Source: Streptomyces beijiangensis
GTDB lineage: Bacteria; Actinomycetota; Actinomycetes; Streptomycetales; Streptomycetaceae
DNA: 64,000 bases
Assembly (NCBI RefSeq): GCF_017315755.1
Contig: NZ_JAFLRJ010000036.1
Location: forward strand, 1-64,000
Direction: 5' to 3'
Shown here in pieces: positions 27,749-37,106 of this stretch (its first letter is position 1; every line of letters starts with the position of its first letter). A program made the translations under genes and the position numbers. A model generated the notes under the pieces. The model was not told the origin of the DNA. It did no database searches and worked only from the letters and a program-made list of their open reading frames with translations.

Positions 27749-28321
27749 GTGTCGGACCTCGACCAGCTCACGCAGTCGCTCGCCCGGAACCTCAAGCGCT
27801 GGCGAGGGGAGCGGGGCTTCACGCTGGACGCTCTCGCCGCCCGCTCGGGTGTCAGCCGGGGCATGATCATCCAGATCGAGCAGGCCCGTACCAACCCGAG
27901 CGTGGGCACCACGGTGAAGCTCGCCGACGCGCTCGGGGTCAGCATCACCACGCTCCTCGACTACGAACAGGGGCCGCAGGTCAGGGTCGTACCGCAGGAG
28001 CAGGCGGTAAGGATGTGGTGGACGGACGCGGGCAGTCACACCACCCTCCTCGTCGGTACGGAGGAGCGCGGACCGCTGGAGCTGTGGGACTGGCGTCTGG
28101 AATCCGGGGACGGCAGCGCGTCGGACCCGCACCCCAAGGGGACCATCGAACTGCTGCATGTCACGGCGGGCGAGCTCACTCTGGTCGTCGACGGGGTCTC
28201 CCACGCCGTACCGGCAGGGACCTCGGCGACCTTCGAGGGGAATGTCCCGCACGCGTACCGCAACGAGGGCACCGAACCGGTCGAAATGACGATGGCGGTC
28301 TCCATCCCACCCGTGGGCTGA
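27749..28321 (+). CDS. XRE-family regulator with cupin domain
   Basis: 190 residues: HTH (about 8-65, RGFTLDALAARSGVSRGMII) and cupin (about 115-185, DPHPKGTIELLHVTAGELTL). It is the same class as the one near 13 kb and related to regulators of EamA-type exporters. It starts with GTG 27749. It is divergent from the exporter gene. Confidence 0.88.
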   Translation: MSDLDQLTQSLARNLKRWRGERGFTLDALAARSGVSRGMIIQIEQARTNPSVGTTVKLADALGVSITTLLDYEQGPQVRVVPQEQAVRMWWTDAGSHTTLLVGTEERGPLELWDWRLESGDGSASDPHPKGTIELLHVTAGELTLVVDGVSHAVPAGTSATFEGNVPHAYRNEGTEPVEMTMAVSIPPVG

Positions 28322-28364
28322 GACGCCCAACCACCGCGCGGGCGGCGGCTGTTACGGTGCCGCC

Positions 28365-28919
28365 ATGCGTGCACCCCTCGGCGATTTCGACGACGCCGCC
28401 CCCGCCCTGGACCGCCTCGACAGGCTCGTGGCGCCGGTCGCAAACGCCGTGCGCACCTGGCGCGGTGACGTCCCGGCGGACCAGTTGATCCATGTCGACA
28501 CCGACCCGGAGATCGCCGACACCGCCGTATTCGTGGAGCACTACGGGCCCGAGCTCCTCGACGCCTCCGCGAACTGCGTGGTCGTCGCGGCCAAGCGCGG
28601 CGGCGAGACCTCGCTCGCCGCCTGCGTGGTGCTCTCCCGTACCCGGGTCGACGTCAATGGTGCCGTACGCAAACACCTCGGAGCCCGCAAGGCGTCGTTC
28701 GCCCCGATGGACATGGCGACCGGGGAGACCGGAATGGAGTACGGCGGCATCACCCCGATCGGACTGCCCGCCGGCTGGCCGGTGCTGGTCGACCCGGCCG
28801 TGGCCGACACCGAGTGGGTTCTGATCGGCAGCGGCAGCCGCCGCGGCAAACTGATCGTGCCGGGCAAGGCGTTGGCGGGGCTGCCGGGGGCGGTCGTCCT
28901 GGACGGTCTGGGAAACTGA
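28365..28919 (+). CDS. YbaK/EbsC-type aminoacyl-tRNA deacylase-like protein
   Basis: 184 residues of the YbaK/ProRS-editing fold (ANCVVVAAKRGGETSLAACV, VRKHLGARKASFAPMDMATG, YGGITPIGLPAGWPVLVD). Members hydrolyse mischarged tRNA. ATG 28365 is 6 nt after TACGGT, so leaderless. It has no operon partner. Confidence 0.88.
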   Translation: MRAPLGDFDDAAPALDRLDRLVAPVANAVRTWRGDVPADQLIHVDTDPEIADTAVFVEHYGPELLDASANCVVVAAKRGGETSLAACVVLSRTRVDVNGAVRKHLGARKASFAPMDMATGETGMEYGGITPIGLPAGWPVLVDPAVADTEWVLIGSGSRRGKLIVPGKALAGLPGAVVLDGLGN

Positions 28920-29025
28920 GGCCCTCGGATCTGTCAGAAGCAGTGCGCCGGGCAACCCGCGTGGAGAGAATGAGCTGCTCCATGTCCGTCCTGCGGATGC
29001 GGGGCTTGCGCTCGACCGACATGAT

Positions 29026-29065
29026 CGTGACTAAACGTGACTAGATATGACCAACCGTGACGAAC
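29026..29065 (+). repeat. Four tandem 10-bp repeats upstream of fxsA
   Basis: CGTGACTAAA, CGTGACTAGA, TATGACCAAC and CGTGACGAAC follow each other without gap (29026, 29036, 29046, 29056). They share the core TGAC once per turn of DNA helix and end 26 bp before the fxsA start. A TAGATA -10-like box lies inside (29042). They look like a cooperative regulator-binding array. The remainder of 28920-29025 shows no gene. Confidence 0.65.
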
Positions 29066-29091
29066 GGGATCCGTGGTCGTTAGGAGGGGCA

Positions 29092-29307
29092 ATGTCACTT
29101 CCGGAAAGGCGCAATATGAACACCGCTCTGGTATCCGCGGCCGACAGGCCCGCGCGCGTAGCTCCCCGGCAGGACGTGCCCCGGGTTTCTCTGACGAATC
29201 GTGGTGCCACGCGGACCGGTGGTGATCTTCCCGCATCCGTCGGCCGGCTGATGTCGACCGGTACGGGGACGACCCCGATCGTTGCGGCGTTCCAGTCCTC
29301 GGTCTGA
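29092..29307 (+). CDS. fxsA: FxSxx-COOH RiPP precursor peptide FxsA
   Basis: 71-residue peptide ending VAAFQSSV, that is F-x-S-x-x at the very C-terminus. This is the defining signature of the FxSxx-COOH family of ribosomal peptides modified by a radical SAM enzyme. The N-terminal part (about 60 residues, rich in R, T, S and G) is the leader. ATG 29092 follows an excellent AGGAGG at 4 nt. An in-frame ATG at 29116 is an alternative, and the frame is open back to 29047. The maturase gene begins 22 bp downstream. By analogy with related systems, the Phe ring is expected to be crosslinked to the Ser of the motif (inference). Confidence 0.88.
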   Translation: MSLPERRNMNTALVSAADRPARVAPRQDVPRVSLTNRGATRTGGDLPASVGRLMSTGTGTTPIVAAFQSSV

Positions 29308-29329
29308 CCGGCCGGACGTACTCCCCGCC

Positions 29330-31726
29330 ATGGACCGGCCTGCGCCGTCTCTGAGCCAGTTCGTCCTGAAGGTGCACAGCCGCTGTGATCTCGCCTGCGA
29401 TCACTGCTATGTGTACGAGCACGCGGACCAGAGCTGGCACGGCCGGCCCAAGGCACTCCCCGAACAGGTGATGGCGAGGACCGCGGACCGTATCGCGGAA
29501 CACGCGGCGGCCCACCGGCTCTCCGCGGTCCACGTCGTCCTGCACGGCGGCGAACCGCTCCTCGCGGGCCCCGACCGACTGCGCGGGGCCGCCGATGAGC
29601 TTCGTCGCGCGTTACGAGGAGTGTGCGCGCTGGATCTGCGGATCCACACGAACGGGGTTCTCCTCAGCGAACGCTTCTGTGACCTCTTCCTCGAGTACGG
29701 CATCAAGGTCGGTGTCTCCCTGGACGGCGACCGGGCGTCCAACGACCGCCACCGCCGCTATGCGGACGGACGCAGCAGCCACCCCCAGGTGCTGCGCGCG
29801 GTCGAACTCCTCAACCGCCCCGTCTACCGACCCCTGTTCGCCGGACTGCTCTGCACGATCGATGTCCAGAACGACCCGGCCGCCGTGTACGACGCGCTGG
29901 TCGCACTTGATCCGCCCCGGCTGGATTTCCTGCTGCCGCACGCGACCTGGGACAATCCGCCGCCCAGACCGGGCGCGTCGGCCACTCCGTACGCGGACTG
30001 GCTCGATGTCGTGTACCGGCGGTGGGACGACGGCGGCCGGGCGGTCCCGGTGCGGATCTTCGACTCCGTACTGCGCACCCTGCGCGGCGAGAGCAGCCTC
30101 ACCGAGTCGCTGGGTCTCGCGCCCGCGGACCTCGTCGTGATCGAGACCGACGGCACCTATGAGCAGGCCGACAGCCTGAAGACGGCGTACGACGGTGCTC
30201 CCGCCACCGGGATGGATGTCTTCACGCACTCGCTCGACGAGGTCATGGCCCACCCCGGGATGCTCGCCCGGCACCAGGGCGTCGAGCAGCTGAGCGAGGA
30301 GTGCCGTTCCTGCCCGGTGGTCAATTCCTGCGGAGGCGGCCTCTATGCCCACCGCTACCGCACCGGGACGGGATTCGACAATCCGTCGGTGTTCTGCCCC
30401 GATCTGATGGAGCTCATCGTGACCGTACGGGACAGGGAGGCCGTTGCCGGCCCCGCCGTGCCCCTCGCGGACCTGGACCTGCTGGCCGAGGGCTTCGGCG
30501 ACGCGGAGACGGTCGGACGCCTGGTGGCGGCCCAGCTCGACACCGACCGCGATCTGCTCGCGGCCGTACGGGACAGGGCCCCGATCGGTGACGAACTGGC
30601 CGACCGTGCCTGGGAGTTGCTGGTCGACCTGGATCGCAATGCACCCGAGGCGTTCGACGCCGCGATCTCCCATCCCTACACCAGGCCTTGGGGTCTTCGC
30701 GCCCTGAAGGAGCACTCGCCGGGCGAGGTGTCCCAAGGACTCGCGGAACTCGCCGCCGCCGCCGCGATGCGCGCCAGGCGCGGGGACACCGTGCAGGTGC
30801 CCCTGCGGGACGGGACGCTGAGGCTCCCGGGCCTTGGCTCGGTCACCCTCGCCGGCCATCAGGGACTGGCTGAAATCACCGCAGGGGCAGAGGAGTTCAC
30901 CGTCCGCGCCGGGCAGCGGACGCTGCGGGCCGGATGGGACGAAGGGGTCGACGGACTCAATCCGTACTGGAACCCGGTACGTCTCGTGCAGATGCCCGGC
31001 TGGACCGTAGCTCTGGAGGACACCGACCCACTGCGCGACAGCCACCAATGGCCGGTCTCCGGGCGCCTCACGGAGGGCGAGGCGAAGATCTGGGCGGAGG
31101 ACCTGACCGAGGCCTGGTCGCTGATCAGCAGCGAACTCCCGCGCTATGCACCCGGAGTGGCCGCCGGACTCCGGTCCATCACCCCGCTGTACGCGCCGGA
31201 CGGCAGCGATGTCAGTGCCGCTTCCCGGGAGGCGTTCGGCGCCATCGGGGCCGCCAGGCCCGCGACCCCCGCTCTGCTCGCGCTGCTGATCGTCCATGAG
31301 TTCCAGCACGTCAAACTGGGCGCGGTACTGGACCGCCTCGACCTCTACGACACGGGGGACCGCCGCACCTTCTACGCACCCTGGCGCCCCGACCCGCGAC
31401 CGCTGCCAGGGCTGCTCCAGGGAACGTACGCCCATATCGCGGTGACCGACTTCTGGCGCACCCGGCGGCGCACCGCCGAAGGGCGGGACTTCACCGCGGC
31501 GGAGGCGCACTTCGCGCGCTGGCGCCGGCAGACCGCCGATGCGGTGGAGGTGCTCGCCGGGTCGGGGGCGCTGACTCCGCTCGGGGAGCGGTTCGTGGCG
31601 AAGATGGGGGACACCGTGCACCAGTGGCTCCAGGAACCGGTGACGGCTGCCGCACAGGCGCGGGCCGAGCGGTCGTCCCAGGAGCACCGGCAGAGCTGGA
31701 ATCGGGCCAACTCCGGTACTGAATAG
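29330..31726 (+). CDS. fxsB: Radical SAM/SPASM maturase FxsB with HExxH extension
   Basis: 798-residue peptide-modifying enzyme. The radical SAM 4Fe-4S motif is CDLACDHC (Cys19, 23, 26). SPASM-type cysteines lie at 325, 328, 334 and 356 (CRSCPVVNSCGGGLY, FCPD). The C-terminal third is the HExxH putative peptide-modification domain with an intact HEFQH at 656-660, followed by GTYAHIAVTDFW. FxsB-type enzymes form cyclophane crosslinks in FxsA. This family is often annotated as having an inactivated metallohydrolase extension, yet here the motif is whole. ATG 29330 lies 22 bp after fxsA; no strong RBS is seen. Confidence 0.92.
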   Translation: MDRPAPSLSQFVLKVHSRCDLACDHCYVYEHADQSWHGRPKALPEQVMARTADRIAEHAAAHRLSAVHVVLHGGEPLLAGPDRLRGAADELRRALRGVCALDLRIHTNGVLLSERFCDLFLEYGIKVGVSLDGDRASNDRHRRYADGRSSHPQVLRAVELLNRPVYRPLFAGLLCTIDVQNDPAAVYDALVALDPPRLDFLLPHATWDNPPPRPGASATPYADWLDVVYRRWDDGGRAVPVRIFDSVLRTLRGESSLTESLGLAPADLVVIETDGTYEQADSLKTAYDGAPATGMDVFTHSLDEVMAHPGMLARHQGVEQLSEECRSCPVVNSCGGGLYAHRYRTGTGFDNPSVFCPDLMELIVTVRDREAVAGPAVPLADLDLLAEGFGDAETVGRLVAAQLDTDRDLLAAVRDRAPIGDELADRAWELLVDLDRNAPEAFDAAISHPYTRPWGLRALKEHSPGEVSQGLAELAAAAAMRARRGDTVQVPLRDGTLRLPGLGSVTLAGHQGLAEITAGAEEFTVRAGQRTLRAGWDEGVDGLNPYWNPVRLVQMPGWTVALEDTDPLRDSHQWPVSGRLTEGEAKIWAEDLTEAWSLISSELPRYAPGVAAGLRSITPLYAPDGSDVSAASREAFGAIGAARPATPALLALLIVHEFQHVKLGAVLDRLDLYDTGDRRTFYAPWRPDPRPLPGLLQGTYAHIAVTDFWRTRRRTAEGRDFTAAEAHFARWRRQTADAVEVLAGSGALTPLGERFVAKMGDTVHQWLQEPVTAAAQARAERSSQEHRQSWNRANSGTE

Positions 31727-31804
31727 GTTCGTTCCGTCTATTCCGGTGGAGAATTGCCGTTTCCTACACTGGGTTCCCAGCCACGCGGACCGGGGGAGAC
31801 GCCT

Positions 31805-33142
31805 GTGATCGGAGTTGCGGGGGCCCCGGGGGACGACCCGAGACCGTACTTCTTTCTCAGCTATGCGCATATACCGAAGAGTGATCCCAAGGACGCCAAC
31901 CCCAATGTCTGGGTGGAGAGGTTCTACCGGGATCTGTGCGAGCACCTGATGAACCTGACGTCGCTCCCCGACGGGGCGTCTCCCGGGTTCATGGACCGTC
32001 AGATGAAGCCGGGGGAGCCATGGCCGGTTGAGCTGTCCAAGGCCCTCGCGCATTGCCGGGTCTTCGTGCCCCTCTACGCGCCGCGCTATTTCCTCAGCGA
32101 GCAGTGCGGCCGGGAATGGTTCGCGTTTTCCCGTCGGGCCGCCCATTCCAGGGCGCTGAACAGCAACAACAGCTCGTCGGCGAGCGCAATCGTGCCCGCG
32201 CTCTGGGTGCCTGTGCCGGTGAAACAGCTGCCGCGACAGGCGGAGCGGCTGCAGTTCGCCAACGAGGAGTTCGGTGAGGACTACGCCGCCGAGGGCTTCT
32301 ACGGGCTGATCAAACTCCGCTATCTGCGCGACGAGTACGAGCGTGCCGTCTACCACCTGGCGAAGCGCATCAAGGAAGTCGCCGAGATGACCCAGATCGC
32401 GGACGGCGACGCCGAGCAGGACTATCACTCCGTACCCACCGGATTCGGCCCGCCGGGAGGGAAGCGCAGGATGGACATCTCCGTGCTCGCCTGTTCCCGG
32501 TCCGAACTGCCGACAGGGCGCAGCCCCGACTGCTACGGAGCCCATCCGCGCGAGTGGAACCCCTACCATCCGGAGTCGTCGCGCCCGCTCGCCGACCACG
32601 CGGCCGACCTGGTCCGCAACCTCGACTACCAGGTGAGCGTGGGGGAGTTCGAGGCCGATGCGGACCGCATGCTGCCCAAAGGGCCGCCGGTCACCCCAGG
32701 AATGCTCCTGCTCGACCACTGGGCGCTGAGCACTGCGCGCGGTGCGGAGCTGCTGGGGAAGCTGACCGCCGAGAACCGGCCGTGGATCAGCGTGATGGTC
32801 CCCTGGAACCGTGCGGATCCCGACGCCGCGCTCCAGGAGGACGCGATGCGCGCCACCATACAAACGGACCTGGCACCGAGACCCGGCGACGAAGGCGGCC
32901 ACTGCTCGCCGAGCGGCGGGGTGCCCACTCTGCAGGCGTTCAGCCAGGAACTTCCGGTCGCGGTGAAGGCGGCGGCCAGACACTACGACCGGCATGCACA
33001 GACCTATCCGCCCGACGGGGGCGGCGGTTCGAAGCCCCAGGTCCTGCCGTCGGGCGTGGGGTACGGCTCCGGAATTCCCGCCCGGGAGACGAAGAGCAAC
33101 GCTGAGAAAGCGGAGGGCTCATTACGTGATCGAGAACCGTGA
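31805..33142 (+). CDS. fxsC: TIR-like protein FxsC of the FxSxx system
   Basis: 445 residues. The N-terminus PRPYFFLSYAH is TIR-like (SYAH box), with FVPLYAPRYFLSEQCGREW further on as in TIR folds. The C-terminal half (from about 235, MDISVLACSRSELPTGRSPD) is a domain seen with the FxSxx system. GTG 31805 has GGGGGAGA upstream; TTG 31754 is possible but adds a weak N-terminus. Its end overlaps fxsT by 17 bp. The biochemical role is not established; it may be a nucleotide-handling or signalling partner. Confidence 0.82.
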   Translation: MIGVAGAPGDDPRPYFFLSYAHIPKSDPKDANPNVWVERFYRDLCEHLMNLTSLPDGASPGFMDRQMKPGEPWPVELSKALAHCRVFVPLYAPRYFLSEQCGREWFAFSRRAAHSRALNSNNSSSASAIVPALWVPVPVKQLPRQAERLQFANEEFGEDYAAEGFYGLIKLRYLRDEYERAVYHLAKRIKEVAEMTQIADGDAEQDYHSVPTGFGPPGGKRRMDISVLACSRSELPTGRSPDCYGAHPREWNPYHPESSRPLADHAADLVRNLDYQVSVGEFEADADRMLPKGPPVTPGMLLLDHWALSTARGAELLGKLTAENRPWISVMVPWNRADPDAALQEDAMRATIQTDLAPRPGDEGGHCSPSGGVPTLQAFSQELPVAVKAAARHYDRHAQTYPPDGGGGSKPQVLPSGVGYGSGIPARETKSNAEKAEGSLRDREP

Positions 33143-36100
33143 AGGGACCGTTGTCACCTTCTACTCCTACAAGGGCGGCACCGGCCGGACCATGGCACTC
33201 GCCAATGTCGCCTGGATCCTGGCGGCGAACGGACACCGGGTGCTTGCCGTCGACTGGGATCTGGAAGCGCCGGGACTGCACCGGTTCTTCCACCCTTTCC
33301 TCGATCTCTCCGATCTGGAGGGGACACCGGGGCTGATCAATCTGATCACCGAGTACCAGGAGGAGGCCCGGCGGCCTGCGGAGCGCGAGAGCGACTGGCA
33401 CCGCAGCTACGCCCGGGTGCGACCGCACGCCACTTCCCTGAAATGGAATTTCCCCAAGCCGGGAGGGCTCGACTTCCTGTCGGCCGGCCGGCGGAACCGC
33501 GACTATTCGTCGACCGTCGGGCGGATGGACTGGGACGACTTCTACGAACGGTTCGGCGGCGGCCAGTTCTTCGACGCCATGCGCGCCGACATGCGTACGC
33601 ATTACGACTACACCCTGATCGACAGCCGGACCGGCCTCAGCGACATCGCCGACATCTGCACGGTGCAGATGCCCCATGTCCTGGTGGTCTGCTTCACCCT
33701 CAGCGACCAGAGCATCGACGGCGCGTCCGCCGTGGCCCGTGACATCGAAGAGCGCTACCGGGACAACGGGATCCGGATTCTGCCCGTGCCGATGCGCATC
33801 GACGACGGCGAGAAGGAGAAGGCCGATGCCGGACGGGCGCTGGCGCGGGAGAGCTTCCCCGGCCTGCCCACCGGGCTGAGAGGCGAGGACCTCGCCACCT
33901 ACTGGGGATCGGTGGAGATCCCGTACCGGCCGTTCTACGCGTACGAGGAGATCCTGGCCACCTTCGGCGACGCACCGAACGTCTCCAGCTCCATGCTGAC
34001 CGCCTGCGAGCGGCTCACCTCGGTGCTCACCGGCGGACGCGTCAGCTCGCTGCCACCGATCGACGAGGCGGAGCGGCTCACCTATGTCTCGGCATACACG
34101 CGGCGGCGTCCCGTACCGCCGTCGAATGTGCTCCTCATTCATGGGGCGGAGGACCAGATGTGGGCCGACTGGCTGGCATCGACACTCACCAGGGCCGGAT
34201 TCCAAGTGGTCGCCACTGACATACGGACGGCCGGATCGCCCGGATTCGAGCCGAAGTTCGCGTCGGGCGGTACGTACCGGGTCCTGCCGGTCGTCTCCCC
34301 GGCATTCATCAACTCGCCCTGGGTGAAAGGGGTGTGGGACTACGTCGCCGACCTGCACCAGCTGCTGATCGTGAAGGTCAACGACGTACGCCTCGCCGTG
34401 CAGATGAGCACGCGCGGTGTCGTGGAACTGACGAGGCTGGAGGAGACCGAGGCGATCGCCGAACTGCTGGCGGCGCTGGACCGCGAGGAGACTGACGACC
34501 TCCCCACCGTCGCTCCGGCTGGACCGCGCTATCCCGGACTGGCGCCGATGGTGTGGAACGTACGACAGCGGCACGCGTCGTTCACCGGCCGGACGTCCGT
34601 ACTGGAACGCCTCCGCGACCAGATGCGCGGCGACCCGCGCTCCGCCCAGCGCTTCCCGCAGGTGCTCTACGGGCTCGGAGGGGTGGGCAAGACGCAGGTC
34701 GCACGGGAGTACGCACACCGGTTCCGCGCCGACTACGACCTGGTCTGGTGGATCGAGGCCGAACAGGCGGACCGGGTGCCTTCCTCGCTGGCGGAGCTGG
34801 CCGAGGCCATGGACCTGCGGGCGGGTGACGTCGTCGCCGAGGCGGCAGCGGCAGCGTTGCAGGCGCTGCGGAGCGGTTCGCCGTACGCCCGTTGGCTGTT
34901 GATCTTCGACAATGTGGAGGACCTCGACAAGCAGCTGGCGCTCTTCCCCGAGGAGACCGGACCAGTCTCCGGCAATGTTTACGGCCATATCCTCGCCACC
35001 TGCCGCAACAAGCCGGTCTCCCCCCGGGTCGAGCCGACGGAAGTGGACGTCTTCACACGCGGCGAGAGCGTGGAGCACCTCCGCAGGCGGGTGCGGAAGC
35101 TGGCTGTCCCGGACGCCGAGCGGGTCGCCGAGGCCGTCGGCGACCTTCCCCTGGCGGTGGAGGTCGCCGCGGCCTGGCTGGCGGAGACCGCCACTCCGGT
35201 GGACGCCTACGTCGAGCAGTTGAAGGAACAGAGCACCAGGGTCCTGTCGCTCGGGAAGCCCGAGGACTACGCGCAGCGGATCGGGGCGACCTGGAACATC
35301 TCCATCGACCGGCTCAGGGAAGAGTCGAAGGCGGCGGTCCGCCTCCTCGAATTGTGCTCATTCTTCTCCGCCGAACCGATCTCGATGCGGCTCATCGGCA
35401 GCGACGCGATGCTTGAATCCCTGCTGCCGTACGACCCGGATCTGCGGGAGCGGTACATGCTCGGGAAGGTCATCCAGGCCCTCAACCGCTTCGCCCTCGC
35501 CAAGGTGGACCCGGCCGACAGCAGTATCCAGGTGCACCGTCTGGTCCAGGCCGCGGTCCGTGCGAGTCTGTCGGCCGACGAGCAGGAGAAGGCCAGCCAC
35601 GAAGTGCATCTGATCCTTGCCGAGGCCCGACCCGCGGAAGGCGTGGACCGGGACAATCCGGTCAATGACCCGAAGAGCTGGCCGAGTTTCGAGCTGATCT
35701 GGCCGCATCTGGGTCCGTCCGGCATCGCGGACTGCGACGACGAGAAGGTCCGGCAGATCATGGTCGACCGGATCCGCTACCTGCTCAAGCGCGGCGAGCT
35801 GGAGAGCGCCCGGGTCCTGGGCACCCAGCTCAACACCATCTGGAGCCGGCAGCTGGGCGAGGACGATCTGCAGACCCTCAACATCCGCTTCGAGCTGGGC
35901 AACGCCCTGCGGGCGCAGGGCAAGTACGACGAGGCGCGCGTCCTGGACGAGGACACCCTGGCCCGGCAGATCCGGGTACTCCACGACGACCACCCGCACG
36001 ACGACCACCCCAGCATCCTGATCACCACGGGCTCCCTCGCCGCCGATCTGCGTGCGCTGGGCCGGTTCGAGGAGGCGCTGGGCAGGGACCTCGGGATTTA

Positions 36101-37082
36101 CCGCGGACTGCGTCAGATCTTCGGCGAGAACCATCCCCGGACCCTGATCGCGGCCAACAACCTCGCGATCGACTACCGGCTGAGCGGCGACAGCGAACTG
36201 GCGCGCAGGCTGGACGAGGAGACGGTGGAGCGCCGCAGCGCACTCCTGGGGGACGACCACCCCTTCACCCTCACCACAAAGGGGCATCTCGCCCGCGATC
36301 TGCGGGAGACCGGTGACTACCGGGCCTCGGTCCAGGTCCTGAGGGAGGTCGTGGCCGCCTTCGAGCGGGTCCTCAACGCGGATGTGCCCGAGGTGCTGCG
36401 TACCGCCAAGAGCCTTGCGGTATCGCTGCGCAAAGCCGGTCATCCGCACGACGCGAAAAGGCTCACCGAGGAGACGTACGGCCGCTACCGGGCGCGGTAC
36501 GGGACGAAGGTGCCCGACGCCCTGGCCTGCGGACTGAATCTGGCCGCCGACTTCTCCGCCGTCGGTGACAAGAAGGCGGCGCTCGACCTCGCGAACCAGG
36601 TCCTCGAGGGATACCGCGAAACCCTCGGCGACGACCATCCCTTCACCCTCGCCTGCCGGAACAACATCGCGATCTACCAGCGGGGGCTGGGAGCTGCCGC
36701 CGAAGCGGCCGAAGCCGGCGAATGGGTCCGGGAGGCGCTGGAGGACGCACTGGGCGCGCGCCATCCCTTCACACTGTGCGCCGCACTCAACCTCGCCAAC
36801 GCCTACGGCGACATGGGGGAGCTCGAAAACGCGGAGGCGTGGGAACTCGCCGCGCTGGAGGGACTGTTGGAGCGGTACGGGCCCACGCATCCGGACGTAC
36901 TCGCCTGCCAGTCCAACCTCGCCATCACTCTGCGGGCCTCCGGCCGCACCGAGGAGGCCCAGTTGCTGCGTACCGCGGTCCTGGAGCCCGCGGCCAGGCA
37001 GCTGGGAGTGGACCATCCGATCACCGAGGCGGCCCGGGCCTGGCGTCGGCTCAACCGGGACCTCGAACCGCAGCCGGTCTGA
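33126..37082 (+). CDS. fxsT: FxsT: ParA-like, TIR, NB-ARC and TPR multidomain protein
   Basis: 1318-residue cytoplasmic protein. Residues 1-330 resemble MinD/ParA ATPases, with a deviant P-loop YKGGTGRTMALANVAW (Arg where Lys is usual). About 334-450 is TIR-like (NVLLIHGAEDQMWADWLAST). An NB-ARC/STAND ATPase follows with P-loop GLGGVGKT near 517-524. From about 890 to the end there are tetratricopeptide repeats of the kinesin-light-chain type, each with DHPFTL-like turns. The architecture is that of signal-transducing STAND proteins. GTG 33126 has GGAGGG 8 nt upstream and overlaps fxsC, so expression is coupled. Its role may be regulatory or immunity (inference). Confidence 0.87.
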   Translation: MIENREGTVVTFYSYKGGTGRTMALANVAWILAANGHRVLAVDWDLEAPGLHRFFHPFLDLSDLEGTPGLINLITEYQEEARRPAERESDWHRSYARVRPHATSLKWNFPKPGGLDFLSAGRRNRDYSSTVGRMDWDDFYERFGGGQFFDAMRADMRTHYDYTLIDSRTGLSDIADICTVQMPHVLVVCFTLSDQSIDGASAVARDIEERYRDNGIRILPVPMRIDDGEKEKADAGRALARESFPGLPTGLRGEDLATYWGSVEIPYRPFYAYEEILATFGDAPNVSSSMLTACERLTSVLTGGRVSSLPPIDEAERLTYVSAYTRRRPVPPSNVLLIHGAEDQMWADWLASTLTRAGFQVVATDIRTAGSPGFEPKFASGGTYRVLPVVSPAFINSPWVKGVWDYVADLHQLLIVKVNDVRLAVQMSTRGVVELTRLEETEAIAELLAALDREETDDLPTVAPAGPRYPGLAPMVWNVRQRHASFTGRTSVLERLRDQMRGDPRSAQRFPQVLYGLGGVGKTQVAREYAHRFRADYDLVWWIEAEQADRVPSSLAELAEAMDLRAGDVVAEAAAAALQALRSGSPYARWLLIFDNVEDLDKQLALFPEETGPVSGNVYGHILATCRNKPVSPRVEPTEVDVFTRGESVEHLRRRVRKLAVPDAERVAEAVGDLPLAVEVAAAWLAETATPVDAYVEQLKEQSTRVLSLGKPEDYAQRIGATWNISIDRLREESKAAVRLLELCSFFSAEPISMRLIGSDAMLESLLPYDPDLRERYMLGKVIQALNRFALAKVDPADSSIQVHRLVQAAVRASLSADEQEKASHEVHLILAEARPAEGVDRDNPVNDPKSWPSFELIWPHLGPSGIADCDDEKVRQIMVDRIRYLLKRGELESARVLGTQLNTIWSRQLGEDDLQTLNIRFELGNALRAQGKYDEARVLDEDTLARQIRVLHDDHPHDDHPSILITTGSLAADLRALGRFEEALGRDLGIYRGLRQIFGENHPRTLIAANNLAIDYRLSGDSELARRLDEETVERRSALLGDDHPFTLTTKGHLARDLRETGDYRASVQVLREVVAAFERVLNADVPEVLRTAKSLAVSLRKAGHPHDAKRLTEETYGRYRARYGTKVPDALACGLNLAADFSAVGDKKAALDLANQVLEGYRETLGDDHPFTLACRNNIAIYQRGLGAAAEAAEAGEWVREALEDALGARHPFTLCAALNLANAYGDMGELENAEAWELAALEGLLERYGPTHPDVLACQSNLAITLRASGRTEEAQLLRTAVLEPAARQLGVDHPITEAARAWRRLNRDLEPQPV

Positions 37083-37106
37083 GGTCCTGAACGCGGTACG
37101 GGCGGC

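Noticed and set aside
29026-29065. Phased repeats as a CRISPR array or plasmid iterons
   Set aside because: Units are only 10 bp without spacers, and no cas or rep gene is near; promoter position fits a regulator site better.
29612-32995. 1127-residue open frame opposite fxsB and fxsC
   Set aside because: It is antisense to genes with clear domains, has no recognisable motif, and its amino acid composition is that of the complementary frame of GC-rich coding DNA.
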